Shown in pieces: positions 46,121-59,430 of a stretch of DNA of 64,000 nt. The stretch spans positions 3,647,607 through 3,711,606 of the forward strand of contig CM055098.1 of the NCBI GenBank assembly GCA_029204225.1. Reading direction: 5' to 3'. The notes under the pieces were generated by a model. It saw only the letters and a list, made by a program, of their open reading frames with translations, ran no database searches and was not told the origin of the DNA. A program made the translations under genes and the position numbers. This stretch comes from Diphasiastrum complanatum (taxonomy: Eukaryota; Streptophyta; Lycopodiopsida; Lycopodiales; Lycopodiaceae). Within the stretch, counting starts at the first letter, position 1. Every line of letters starts with the position of its first letter.

Positions 46121-47730
46121 TCAACAAATTTTAAGTACAGAAAGCTTTGATCTAAACTTATCAAACTTTTCTCCAATAAGTGGCTTAGTGAAAATATCAG
46201 CTAGTTGATCTTCTGTGCTACAATGAACAACATGAATTTCACGACTCAGCAGCCTCTCACGTATGAAGTGATACTGAATCTCAATGTGTTTAGTTCTCGC
46301 ATGGAACACTGGATTCTTTGCTAGCTGAATGCCACTCTGACTGTCGCTATGTAAAGTCGTGGGATTTTTCTACTTCATGCTTTCTACTTCATGCCAATTT
46401 CTTCCAAGATTTGTCTCAACCATATAGCTTCCTGTGTAGCACTACACATTGCCTTATACTCTGCTTTTGTGGTGGAAAGAGCAATTCTACTTTGCTTCTT
46501 ACTAGACCAGGAAAAGCAACTACCACAAAACTGGAATATATATCCTGTGGTGGATTTATGATCATCATAGTCAGCTCCCCAGTCCGTATCCACATAGCCA
46601 CACAACTCAGGTAAACCATCATGCTTCCTGTAAATCAAGCCATAATCTGAAGTGCCTTTCACATAACGCAAAATGCGTTCAGCTGCCTTCCAATGCGTTT
46701 CTGTAGGTGCTACCATAAACTGACTTACAATGCCAACAGCATAGCATATATCTAATCTAGTCGTGGTAAGGTAAATCAAGCTCCCTACTAATTGTCTATA
46801 TAGCGTAGCATCAAATGACTGTGACTCATCAAGCTTAGAAAGCTTTTTACCTGGTTCAATAGGAGTGTTTACTGGTTTGCAATCCTGCAACCTAAACCTG
46901 CGCAACAACTCTTTGACATATTTCACCTGTGTTAGACCCACTTCATGTCTTTTTTGCCACACTTCTACTAAAAGGCAGAAATGCATCAGGCTGAGATCTG
47001 TCATCTCGAATTGTTCCCCATGAGGTCTTTCTTGATCATGTCTATCATCTCTTGATTATTTCCCGTAATAATCAAGTCATCAACATAAAGAGCAATCAAA
47101 GCAACCATACCATCAAAGCATAAGACATACAGATTTGGATCAGAATGTGTTCTCACCATCCCCTTTGAACGAAAGTAGGATCCTGCTATACCATGCATGT
47201 GGTGCTTGTTTAAGACCATAAAGCGCTTTCTTCAAGTGACATACTTTATTTTAGTGTCCTTTCATTACAAAGCGTTCAAGTTGATCCATGAACACTTCTT
47301 CTTCTAACTCACCATTTAGAAAAGCAGATTTCACATCCATCTGATGCAAAGGCCAACCAAAATGTGAAGCTAAACCAATAAGTAGACGTAGAGTATTCCA
47401 CTTACAAACCAACGCAAAGGTCTACTCACAGTCGATGCCTTTATTCTGTGCGTACCCTTTGATCACCAATCTTGCTTTGTGCTTTGCTATACTTCCATCT
47501 GCATGGTACTTAGTCTTGTATACCCATTTGCAACCAATGAGTTTCTTGCCAACTGGTGATTCTACTAAGTCCCATGTGCTATGCTTAGCAATTAACTCCA
47601 TCTCCTCTCCCATGACCTTGACCCAAATGTCATCATCCTTCGCTTCACCATAAGTCGAAAGTTCTTTGCTTTGAATAATGCTAGATAAGAAAGCATAATT
47701 TGCTTCATACCTTTCAGGTAATATCTTCTC
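46121..47730 (-). pseudogene. Copia RT and RNase H (C)
   Basis: The RT opens with DDIWVKVMGEEMELI and CKWVYKTKYHADGSIAKHKARL, then MDVKSAFLNGELEEEVFM and [15 protein letters not shown]. The catalytic motif LYVDDLI is intact (YVDD 47076-47087). The connection RFRLQDCKPVNTPIEPGK and RNase H (VDTDWGADYDDHKSTTGY, ALSTTKAEYKAM) lie in the frame 47004-46384. The pol end HARTKHIEIQYHFIRE ... DIFTKPL is at 46309-46121. Stops near 47430 and 47270-47200 and frameshifts near 47000 and 46380 inactivate it. Confidence 0.88.
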
Positions 47731-49204
47731 TCTTGTTGATCTTTGTAGCTCCCCCTGGTTAGATGATCCTAAAAAGTCATCTATGTCGCGGCTCTCTATC
47801 AATCTCTCAAACCACTTAGGGAGCTTTCTGTCAGGTGATCAGCTTCCTGGTGAAAATATATCCCACAGTACATCCTTCTCCTTGTGTTTGTCACCTGCAA
47901 CTTCAATCCTTCTTGCACCAAAAGGTTTGTCCCTACCTCTCCAACATGTTTCTTGAGGTTGAGTAGTAGTATCTTGAGATGTATCCTCATGTTCATCACT
48001 CGGAAGGTCAATGAAAGGATCATCATCAGGTGGTATTCTCACTATACCATCTTTCCCACTGGATGTGTCTATCTTCTCAGTATCCTCATCTTCATACATC
48101 TTGGATTCATCAAAGATAACATCACAGCTTATATGGATTTTGTTTTCGACTAGATCAAAACATCTATAGCCCTTCACACGATCATCATATCCTAGGAATA
48201 TGCACTGGATAGCTTTTACATCAAGTTTACATCTCTCTTCCTTAGGAATGTGTACAAAGGCCTTACATCCAAAGATTCACAATTGGTTCACCTTTGGCTT
48301 CTTCTTCGTGAATGCTTCCTCAGGCGTTATCTTTGGTATGGCAATGGTAGGACTTCTATTTTGAAGATAGACTGCCGTGCTACATGCTTCTGACCAAAAA
48401 TCTTTTGGTAGTTTCATCTCAGCTAGCATAGATCTGGTACTTTCCACAATCGTACGATTTTTGCGCTCAGCTACACCATTGAGAGCAGGAGTATGAGCTT
48501 GCGTAAATTGTCTTTTAATCCCACATTGATCACAAAGATCATTGAAGTCATTAGACTTACTTACCTCCATGATCTGATCTTAGGACTTTGATCTTCCTAC
48601 CTGTCTGAATTTTGACCAATGCTTTGAAGCTCTTGAAGTTATCAAATGCATCTGATTTCTTCTTCAAGAAGTAGATCCACGTGTTACGTGACATATCATC
48701 AATAAAGGTCATGAAATATAAGGCTTTACCTAAGGACATAGTCCTCATAGGCCCGCATAAATCTGTGTGGATTAAATCCAGGATGTTCTTTGCTCTTGCA
48801 ACACCCCCTTTATTGAACTTCTCTCGATGCTGCTTCTCATATACACAAGATTTGCACATCGATTTCAAGTGATCTTCTATGGTAGGCAATCCTGTTACCA
48901 TCTCCAATTTTCTCATCAAACTGAGGCTTCCCAAGTTCAAGTGACCAAGCCTCTTATGCCACAACTCAGTTTGCAATGGAATGGACGATACAAGTCCATG
49001 TTGCCCCTTAATTGTAGCATTCAACCTATACAATTTTGTATTGGGCTCTCTTACTCCATCCGCAATAACTTTGATCTTTTGGTTCACATCATTCACAAAG
49101 CAACGATCATGGGCGAATTCTACTTTCAACTTTTGATCAGTAATGACTCCAACAGAAAGTAGATTTTTCTTCAAACCTGGTACATAAAGTACCTCCCTGA
49201 TCAT
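47731..49204 (-). pseudogene. Copia integrase and linker (C)
   Basis: Pre-integrase HH-CC part (LWHKRLGHLNLGS ... CKSCVYEKQHRE). Core residues Asp (HTDLCGPM), Asp (LRSDHGGK) and Glu (GVAERKNRT) are all present. A stop follows HGGK near 48560 and another near 48276. The C-terminal part CIFLGYDDRVKGYRCFD is near 48190. An acidic linker (47839-48100) leads to RT. Confidence 0.85.
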
Positions 49205-49430
49205 TCTGCTTTAGCCATCAGGTAGTTGGACTGAAACAGTGCCTGTCCCCTTGATCATGCACACCTCACCATTTGCTTATGAAACAGATGTTCCATTATC
49301 CAACACCTTCAAACTATTGAGCCAATTCTTGTTACCTATCATGTGTCTTGTGGCTCCTGAGTCAATATACCATGCTTGATCATCTTGATTAGATGACAAT
49401 GCATATATGAAGATGCTAGAGTCTTCAATC
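49205..49430 (-). pseudogene. Copia protease (C)
   Basis: WYIDSGATRHMIGNKNW, with an intact DSG at 49355-49363. A stop follows near 49277, then VCMIKGTGTVSVQLPDG. Releases gag and pol products in a working element. Confidence 0.85.
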
Positions 49431-50269
49431 TCACCCTCATCGACAAGGTTACCTGCTTGTTTTGGTTTCCCCTTGCCTTGTTCCGCCAAAAATTTGCAAC
49501 ATTCACTCTTCCAATGTCCCTTTTTACCACAATGGAAGCACTTGTCTTTCTTCTTAGTTTTACTGGAAGATCCCTCATCCTCCTGAGATTTGGCAAATTG
49601 CTATTTAGACTTCTTCTTGCCCTTGCCCTTGCCTTGTTTTTGGCGTGTCGCAAGTGCCTGATCATCAGCATTTTGACGTCTAGCTTTCACCATTTCTCGC
49701 CATTGCTCTTCCTGCATCAAGATTCATGTGAGCTCGTCAAAGGTAGGCAATCTTTCTCTTGATGCTATTCTGCTTACAAACATCTGATAGGATTTTGCAA
49801 TGCCGCACAATGCATTGTGCACCAGCTCCACATCACGTATACGCTTGCCAATAAAATGCAGTTCATCTCTCATTGTCTTGATTCTGGTCGTGTACGTCTG
49901 AATGTGCTCTCCTTGCTCCATGCAGGCACTATTCAACTTTGACTTCAGAAACATGATTCTTGACATATTTGACGTTTCGTACTGCTCCTTTAGCACATCC
50001 CATGCATGTCTGGGTGTAATAGCATCACAAATGTGGGTAATGATGTGATCATTCACTGACAAGTTAATGAAGGTCAAAGCTTTCCTCATCTTTTTGTCGA
50101 ACACTTTGATGCCTGCTTCATTTGGCGGCCTTCTCTCATCACCTGTGACGACTTCCCACACGTCTTTCTCCATCAGTATGTTTTTCATTTTGAATTTCCA
50201 CACTGCATAGTTAGAAGTCCTGTCCAATTTGCTACTTTCACTCAAAATGGACTCTCCCATGTTTGCCAT
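49431..50269 (-). pseudogene. Copia gag with zinc knuckle (C)
   Basis: Starts MANMGESILSESSKL at 50269. Core NYAVWKFKMKNILMEKDVW, KALTFINLSV, AWDVLKEQYE, MFLKSKLNSACMEQG and LPTFDEL, then a TGA near 49730. The basic tail with KGKGKKKSK and an intact CCHC knuckle CFHCGKKGHWKSEC (49499-49540) follows. Only two internal stops were seen in gag, so it is the best-preserved gag in the window. Confidence 0.88.
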
Positions 50270-51551
50270 CGCAAAACTGCTTGAAACTTCTGCCTTAGGC
50301 TAAGAACAGTATGTCGAGGCCAACAGAGATGTTAAAAGTTGAAAATAATGACCTGCACTTTTTCCCTTGCCAGGCCACTCGCCGCTTTTCCACCAATTTG
50401 AAAGCCAAATCGGCGTGGCGTCGCCTTCCGAAATGCACTCAGTCGTCAACTCCTAACAACGTGCCCACTGGAATGGTGAAATCGCTTATGGCATACTCCA
50501 AACACTTTCTCTGCTGCAATCACTCTGTTTTGTTGTACCGTACTTGCAGGTGTGCCCTTCGTTTGGAGGTTATAGCCTTTCGTTTGGGGGTTCAAAACGG
50601 GCAAAGGACCCAAAAATAGAGACTTTTCTAATTTTTGAACTGTTTCTTCACAATGAAGAAACTTCACTCTTCACTTGTGAAGGGACCCCACTCAACTTTC
50701 AGTATGAAAATTTTTAATGAAGTTGAAGGCCAGAATGCACTTCACTTCTTCAGGGCCCTGTTCAAAGCCCATCCAATGGCTTATATAGCAATCCAACCAC
50801 CCACATGAAGCTCATCTCTACCATTGATTATCTTGTATCTGGATCCAACGCTCTAGATTTCATTTGGGCATTAAACCAAAACCCTGGAGCCACGACACAC
50901 TCTAATACACTGAGTCGCCACCCTCCTTCACATCACGCGATCTGCCTGTGGGCTCTTCTCCTCTTGCTTGCTGGCTATGGCTTCACCAAGGTTTTCTCTT
51001 GCCTTGCAAAACGCGATTCAGCACCTTCTCTGATGCGAGGCCGCCCACAGCCTTCTGTGACTCAGCTTAGCTGAGCAAGGTGCCCTCCTTCAAACTTTTA
51101 CAGCTCCAAAAAGAGTTTAGAATGGAGAGAAATCTCTGATTTTGTGCTTCCAAACCCCAGACCAGGGTTTTTCACACAAATCGGTTCTTGGCTTCCAATT
51201 CACAGCGTTCTAATAGGCCTATCCTCTTCCTCTGAGGTCGCCGTACTGCTGGAAAGCTAATGCTTCAATCCCTTCATCAAACGGTATCCGATTGAATGCA
51301 CACTGACTGCAAACACCAAATAGCCTGCTTCGGAATTTCAAAATTCCGTTTTTTGAGGTTCTGATTCAGCCGACAACCCTTGTCTCTAAATCCTCACATA
51401 GTCTCAAGCTCACAAAGCTTCTGTGTGCTAAACTCTCATCACCAGTGTTTCTCTTTTCATCTTCAACCCGCCGTAAACCCCGAACTCTCAGAAGACAGTC
51501 TCCCGAAGCTCTCTTCAATGACGACATTGTACTATGTACACTCCCTGTACG
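50270..51551 (-). other. 5' leader of element C
   Basis: About 1.3 kb between primer site and gag. It matches the leader of element C2 (61739-63052) in opposite orientation, for example near 50370-50640 and 62700-62930. No reading frame is conserved between the two. Confidence 0.7.
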
Positions 51552-51563
51552 GCTCTGATACCA
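51552..51563 (-). other. Primer binding site of element C
   Basis: Plus strand GCTCTGATACCA, the reverse complement of TGGTATCAGAGC, abutting the LTR at 51564. Confidence 0.9.
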
Positions 51564-51838
51564 ACTTAGAATTTGCTTTGCACAGGAACACAGATCATGC
51601 TACACTGTAACACAGACAAAAAACACTCTCCACAGCAAGCTCATATAGCAACTGTATTTCTCAAAATGAAATTACACTGTACATATAGTTGTTCACTCTG
51701 GCAACCCATGCATGACCCAGGTTGCCGTTGGCGGGACGCGTGTCCCATCGACTTGCCTCGTGGTGAGGCCAACTGATCCTTATCCACTGATAGGACCCAC
51801 AGTACAGTAACACAATGATTCTAACTTTAATTCTAACT
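51564..51838 (-). repeat. 5' LTR of element C
   Basis: 275 bp, AGTTAGAATT to CTAAGT on the minus strand. Includes GGCAACC/GGTTGCC and GGGACGCGTGTCCC inverted repeats conserved in all three copies of this family. Confidence 0.9.
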
Positions 51839-51843
51839 CACTT
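51839..51843 (+). other. Target-site duplication of element C, right copy
   Basis: CACTT, matching 45786-45790. Confidence 0.9.
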
Positions 51844-53500
51844 TTGAATCAACTGATATGTTGTGGCATTTCAGACTTGCCCATCTTAACTACAACAGTA
51901 TTCAACAAATGTCAACTCAGAGTCTAGTACAAGATCTGCCGTCAGTCAGCAAGCCAACTTCTCCATGCGAAAGCTGTATTATCAGCAAGCATGCAAGGAG
52001 TCCCTTCAGCTCAGACTCACTTCATACATCCAAGGGCTTGCTTGACCCTGTACATAGCAACATTTGTGGCCCGATGCAAACTGCTTCCACAAGGGGAGCT
52101 CTCTATTTCCTAACCTTCATCGACGGCTTCTCTCGAAGGACTGCAACCTACTATCTGAAGAACAAATTCAAAGCATTCAAGTTCTTCATGCAGTTCAAGG
52201 CGTCTGTAGAGAACCAGACCCAAAGGAAGATCAAGGCTCTACACACATACGGAGGGGGAGAGTATCACCTTAGTCCAATGGTGTAGCTGAGCAGAAGAAC
52301 ATGTTGCCCATGCTGCTCATCCAAAAAAATTCAGGGCAAAAGCAATTACTATAGCTGCCTATTTGTAGAATCGATCCATCACCAAAGCCCTGAATGGCAA
52401 GACACCTTATGAGGTGTGGACAGGATCAAAACCATCACTCAAACATATTTGAGTGTTTGGATGCATCGCTTTCGCTCAGATTTCGGAGGATCTAACAAGA
52501 AAGCTAGATGACAAGAGCCAGAAAATGATTTTCATCGGCTATTCCCCAAATCACAAGGCATACAAGCCTACAATTTGGATATCGAGAAGGCATTCACCAG
52601 AGATGTCATTTTAGTGGAAGACCAGTTCATCGACCACCAAGGAAAAGCTGCTGATAATTCTGACTCACGGATTGAACAACCAGTCAATTTCCGATCCAGA
52701 GAGTCAACTGCAAAATCTCGACGCTGACTCAGACAATGAGTCAGAACCTCAACGAGTCAACCTACATCAGAGGACCGAAGTTCAACCCAGAAGGTCGAAC
52801 AGGTCCAGACAGCCTCCATCCAGATTTATGGATGATCCGGCCTGCTACTTCGTGCAGAAACAAAACGCAATTGGAGATTCTAGACAGAAGCTGTTACTAC
52901 AGCTGCCTATTTGCAGAATCGATCCATCACCAAAGCCTTGAATGTGTAGTAACAGCCGCCTATTTGCAGAATCGATCCATCACCAAAGCCTTGAATGGCA
53001 GGACACCTTATGAGGTGTGGACATGATCAAAACCATCATTCAAACATATTCGAGTATTTGGATGCATCACTTTTGCTCAGATCCCTGAGGATCTAACAAG
53101 ATAGCTAGATGACAAGAGCAGAAAAACGATTTTCATCGGCTATTCCCCAAATCACAAGGCATACAAGCTCTACAATTTGGATACCGAGAAGGCATTCACT
53201 AGTAGAGATGTCATTTTTGTGGAAGACCAGTTCATCAACCACAAAGAAAAAGCTGCTGATAATTTCGACTCACGGATCGAACAACCAGTCAATTTTGATC
53301 CAGAGAGTCAACTGCAGAATCTCGTCGCTGAGTTAGACGATGAGTCAAAACCTCAGCGAGTCAACCCACATCAGAGGACCGAAGTTCAACCCAGAAGGTC
53401 GAACAGGTCCATACAACCTCCATCCAAATTTATGGATGATCCGGCCTGCTACTTCATGCAGGAACCAAACACAGTTGTTGAGGTGATGTCTACTCCTGAT
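51844..53500 (+). pseudogene. Copia integrase with internal duplication (B, continued)
   Basis: The zinc-binding part MLWHFRLAHLNYNSI ... CESCIISKHARS is intact. The first catalytic Asp is lost (VHSNICGP) and the second also (LHTYGGGEY in place of SDNGGEY type). From 52350 a roughly 600-bp segment (AYLQNRSITKAL to CYFVQ) is repeated at 52950-53470 with an extra 45-bp partial copy between. The second copy keeps a longer open frame (53177-54040), including IFIGYSPNHKAYKLY. Confidence 0.85.
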
Positions 53501-54468
53501 GTTGACCAGTGGAAAGCAGCAATGGACACCGAATTTGATTCTCTTATGGAGAATCAAACATGGACACTCATTGAGCTACCAAAGGACCGAAAACCAATTC
53601 CATGCAAATGGATATTCAAGGCAAAGTACGATGCTGAAGGAACACTAAATTGTTACAAGTCTAGGCTAGTCACCAAAGGCTTTTCCCCTATTCTAGATCT
53701 AGATTATTCAGAAACCTTCAGCCTAGTCGTCAAACATGCATCGATCCGCCAACTCCTCTCCTTTGCAGTCGTGACAAACCTTGAAGTCCATGGACCAAAT
53801 GCTTTCCTCAATAGAACCATCGAAGAGGAAATCTGCATGACGCAACCAGAGGGATACGAACTCAACGGCAAGCAACAACATCTTGTTTGCAAAATCCACA
53901 AGGCACTCTACGGGCTAAAACAGTCACCCAGAGCTTGGTTCCAGAAGATCAACGCATTTTCGATAGAGAATGGTTTCATTCCAAACTCTACTGAATTCAA
54001 GATGGTAGATACAGGACTCTTAAGTTCATACTTGGAATAGAAGTTTCTAGAGGTAGTGAGATGTTGACACCAGAAAATCAACTTCTATATTTGTATTTCT
54101 ATACAACCAAGGCCCAATCTCATGGAACAGTCGGAAGCAGGCCTCAGTTGCATTATCATCAACGGAATCCGAATACATAGCTGCCACAAATGCAACCAAA
54201 GAGGTGATCTGGCTTAGGCAACTGCTTGCAGACCTCAACCTTGCACAAACACTTCCTACAACAATCTATTGTGACAATCAAAGCACAATAGCGCTATCTC
54301 TCAATCCGATATTTCACTCTCGAAGCAAACATATAGAAATCAGGTATCATTACCTTAGAGAGAAAGTGCACAGCAAGGAGGTAGACTTAGTTTTCTGTAG
54401 AACAAACTACATGGCAGCAGATTACTTCACAAAGAGGAGCAACATCTCGGATTTAACGATATGTTAAA
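53501..54468 (+). pseudogene. Copia RT (YVDD deleted) and RNase H end (B)
   Basis: RT begins DQWKAAMDTEFDSLMENQTW and CKWIFKAKYDAEGTL, then HGPNAFLNRTIEEEICMTQPEGY and [15 protein letters not shown]. After NSTEF the sequence jumps to the connection region, removing the YVDD catalytic motif. RNase H resumes at 54204 (WLRQLLADLNLAQ, YCDNQSTIALS, HIEIRYHYLREKV) and ends before the purine tract. Confidence 0.85.
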
Positions 54469-54500
54469 TCTGAAGATCAAAGTTTTTCAAGATCCACGTT

Positions 54501-54509
54501 AAGGGGGAG
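54501..54509 (+). other. Polypurine tract of element B
   Basis: AAGGGGGAG directly before the TGTTAGATT start of the 3' LTR. It primes plus-strand synthesis. Confidence 0.9.
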
Positions 54510-55437
54510 TGTTAGATTGTTTATGCTCAGTCTTAAACAAATCGTTCAAGTAATGAGCATCCTAAAAACTGGAGGCCGACTACATGTTTTTGGACCTTCA
54601 CATTTTTTTTCCTTTGAGATTTTTTTGCCTTAACCATTTTTAAGGCACCTTCGCCCTTTTTTTGCCTTTTCCTTCCCTTTGCAAAAACGGAGACATCGTA
54701 GCCAGAATGCCTTACAAACCATTTTTAAGGCACCTTCATCTTTTTTTGCCTTTTTCACCTCTTCGGGAAAAAGGAGACACACAGGCCATAATGACTTAGA
54801 ATCAATTTTAAGACACCTTCGTCTTTTTAGGCTTTTTTGCCCCTTCGGGAAAAAGGAGCCACAGTAGCCAGAATGCCTTAGAGACCATTTTTAAGACACC
54901 TTCATCTTTTTCTCCTTTTTTGCCCCTTCACAAAAAAGGAGACACACATGCTAGAATGACTTAGAATCAATTTTAAGGAACCTTCGCCTTTTTTGCCTTT
55001 TTCCCTGCCTTCGCTCTAAGGATACCTTCGGGATTTACATGCCTTCAGTCTAAGGGCACCTTCAAGTTTTTCGGCTTTTTCACGTTTTGCTACATTGGCT
55101 GACCGACGTCGCCAACTTATCGCAACCCAAAAATAGCTGGACAACCAAAAATCCCAAAGGTAGTTGGCGGTTACCAACTTTGTACATATGCAAAGACTGG
55201 CATAAATAGCATTAAAGGCTTGTAAGATATTTTTTCCTTGACACTTGTAAATCTATATATATTAGCTGATTTCTGCTATGTAAGTGTTAATTGAATTTTT
55301 CTTTCAATCAAAGTTTTTATTTGTCGCCAGCATTATCACGCTTAGCAAGCTGAAGTTATTACTTCAAGCTATTGTACTCACTGTTAATATCTATTAGAGT
55401 GCAATTTTTGTCTCACTACTGCATCATTCATTTGTGC
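54510..55437 (+). repeat. 3' LTR of element B, truncated
   Basis: Same LTR as 43184-44248, with about four to five of the 80-bp units (54640-54990). It stops near CATTTGTGC; the last approximately 150 bp seen in the 5' LTR are missing. Confidence 0.85.
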
Positions 55438-56147
55438 TGATTCCAATTCAATGATATGATCTACAAATTTAGTCGGTGGTTCGCCTTTAGGTAATTGCTC
55501 AGCAAACACATCCAAAAATTTACCCAAGATCTTCTTGATCCTTGGACCTTTTACTTCTTTTTTCACCTTGGACAAAGCTTTAGTCTTCACCTCTTTAACT
55601 TGTCCTTCGACTTCTTTTATCTTTAGCACAAACATTTCCACATTCATTCTAGACAGAAGTTGAGCCTTCTCTATAGAAGTTAGTTGTAAGGTTGAATGCT
55701 GTTGTATGGATTTAACATCACTATGTGGCTCATATTGGTGTTTTCATTGCCTAAAGCTCATCACTCCTTGATGAAATTTGATTGTCACATTTCCCAAAGT
55801 TTTAAACCATTCCACTCCTAGTATACCATTTATTGGAACCAACTCCAAAGCTTGTTCTAAGAGTGTAATCTCTGATTTGCAAATTAACCATAGGAGTGAT
55901 GTTGTTATAAGGAATGGTTACTCCATTTGTGATCTGAACTTTCATCTTACTAGAAGAATCCAAAAGATGCACCACAACTCCAAAGCGACCGACTATTAAA
56001 GAAATTGTGTGTGCTACCACTATCTATTAAGCAAAACAGTTTTTTTTTGTTGACTAATGCTTGAACATGGAAGGTTTTATTTGAGTGGGATCCATTGAAA
56101 GCATTTAAAGATATGCCCAATAACTCATTCCACAAAAGTAAGGCCAA
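55438..56147 (-). pseudogene. Ty3/gypsy protease and RT start
   Basis: The minus strand reads LFCLIDSGSTHNFF (DSG about 56016-56024), a retroviral-type aspartic protease, then after frameshifts ILGKFLDVFAEQLPKGEPP and VDHIIELES, the standard entry to gypsy RT. Same element as 42230-43183. The roughly 1.5 kb of RT and RNase H that should lie between are gone. Confidence 0.85.
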
Positions 56148-57610
<1,463 letters not shown>

Positions 57611-57769
57611 CAATGTGTGACCTTATTTATTGGCAACAAATTATAACACTTGAAAATAGCTCATTAAGATTTTTATCACATTGGATCAATAAGTTGATCT
57701 TTAAGACAATATAAAAACACATTGTTGTCAAAATACCTGCCAGCAGAAATGTAGTTGGATATTTAAAAT

Positions 57770-58965
57770 GAAATACAAGTCGAAAACAAGCAATGATCAA
57801 AGAAAAGCTTGACTTGTCATGAGAGGATTTTCGCAAATACAGAATGCCAACTTTACTAAAACTTTCAGTCCGGTAGTGAAGTATATTTCAATCAAACTTC
57901 TATTGTCATATGTTGCTCCAGCCAATCTGGAGATGCATGAGATGAATGTACAAATGGCTTATTCAAATGGAGTTATCGAAGAACATATCTGCATGATACA
58001 GCCCGAAGGTTACGTTATTGAAGGTATACCTAATCGTGTATGTAAACTCCATAAAGCACTTTATGGCTTGAAGCAATATGCTAGAGCATGGTTCTAGAGG
58101 ATCAACATTTTTCTTATTGATCATGACTATGAATCAAACACTTTAGATTCTAATGTCTACTTCAAGTCAGCACAATAGTCTTTTATTATTATCACTTTGT
58201 ATGTGGAATACAGACTTCTCTTTAGTAACAATATCGAACTAATAAAAGATGAGAAACATATGCTATCTTCAAAATTCGACACGACAGATCTAGGCAAAGC
58301 TCAATACTGCCTAGGTATTCAAATCCAAAGAGATAGGAAGCAAAATTTGATCTATATTACTCAGCAAAGATATATTTACAGTATATTAATTAGATATAAT
58401 CTGATGAATTGCAAGTTAGCTCACTCACCAATGGAGCTAGGACTCAAATTGTCGAAGGACCAGTGTCCTTAGATGATTGAAGAGGAGCAGATGCATGAGT
58501 ACCCTTATCATTCGATGGTAGGATCTCTTATGTATGCAATGATCTGTACCAACCCAAACATAGCTTTTGTTTTCAGTTTCTTAAGTCAGTTTATGGCTAA
58601 AATTATACATTGGAAGGCTCTCATTAGAATTTTGAGATATATACGAGCAACTATGGACCTATGCATTTGTTATGGAACTATCGATAATGATAAACTCAAT
58701 ATTCTCAATAAATATTCAAATGCAAGTTAAGTAGGAGATGTAGACACTCGTAAATCCACATCTAGATTTACATTCTTCCTCAACAATGGTCTGATTTCAT
58801 GGAATAGTCGCAAGCAAACTTCGATAGCTCTATCATCTACCGAATCAGAATATATCACAGCCTCTCAAGCTACAAAGGAAGCAATGTGGTTGAGAAATTT
58901 ACTTTCGAACATTTTTCTGAAACAATATGCTCCGTTCTTGGAAATTCACTTGCTAACCAGCTTGG
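57770..58965 (+). pseudogene. Copia RT and RNase H fragment (G)
   Basis: Starts inside RT (MRGFSQIQNANFTKTFSPVV), then MQPEGY-like IQPEGYVIEG and [15 protein letters not shown]. The catalytic motif is YVEY at about 58200-58211 instead of YVDD, so both Asp are lost. DLGKAQYCLGIQIQRD, HSMVGSLMYAMICTNPNIAF and RNase H (STSRFTFFLNNGLISW, SSTESEYITASQATKEAMW) follow. Stops near 58096, 58177 and 58470. Gag, protease, integrase and LTRs are absent. Confidence 0.85.
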
Positions 58966-58969
58966 GTAA

Positions 58970-59430
58970 GTTGTTATATTCATAATATATGGAACCAGCC
59001 TTCAACACCTTCAATAGTTCGTTATCGTCAAAGCAACTTGTTAAGCAATTCCCATGTATTTCTTAAAATTACGTAGAAACATGAATAAAAGGGTAGAGTT
59101 GGGTAAATGTATGGATGTAGATTAACTATAAGGTTATGTGAGAATAATTCAACACTCCCCCTTAATCTGAATCCGTGAATGCCTTGAATTTCAAACTTAG
59201 TATTGCACAAAATTTCTTATGTAAATCCAAGCTTAGTGCCTTAGTAAAAATATCCGCTGTCATTTCTTGCGTTCCAGTCCTACAATTTTACCTGTTTGTC
59301 AAGAACTTTGCTTCTGACATAGTGATACTGAATTTCAATGTGTTTACTCCTGTAATGAAATCTAGAGTTGGTGATAAAGCAATAGCACTTTGATTATCAC
59401 AAAATAAAATTTTGACAACACATTGTGGCT
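58970..59430 (-). mobile_element. Copia RNase H end and partial LTR
   Basis: The minus strand shows HYRSKHIEIQYHYVRSKV and LDKQVKL near 59280-59380 and a degenerate end. The purine tract AAGGGGGAG (59158 side) follows, then an LTR start TGTTGAATTATTC running left to about 58970. The LTR resembles that of element F. It faces fragment G. Confidence 0.7.

Larger units (their letters stand above)
45791..51838 (-). mobile_element. Nearly complete Ty1/copia element C
   Basis: A 6048-bp minus-strand element with two 275-bp LTRs, primer site, leader, gag, CCHC, protease, integrase, RT, RNase H and purine tract. It is inserted in the protease-integrase region of element B with a 5-bp TSD. The LTRs differ at about 16 positions by eye (near 6%), so the insertion is not recent. 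Confidence 0.92.
43184..55437 (+). mobile_element. Ty1/copia element B, containing element C
   Basis: A plus-strand element with a 5' LTR, primer site, gag, protease, integrase, partial RT, RNase H end, purine tract AAGGGGGAG and 3' LTR. Without the inserted element C it is about 6.2 kb. The 3' LTR ends about 150 bp short, exactly where gypsy sequence resumes, and the gypsy RT is missing. One deletion after insertion explains both. Confidence 0.85.
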
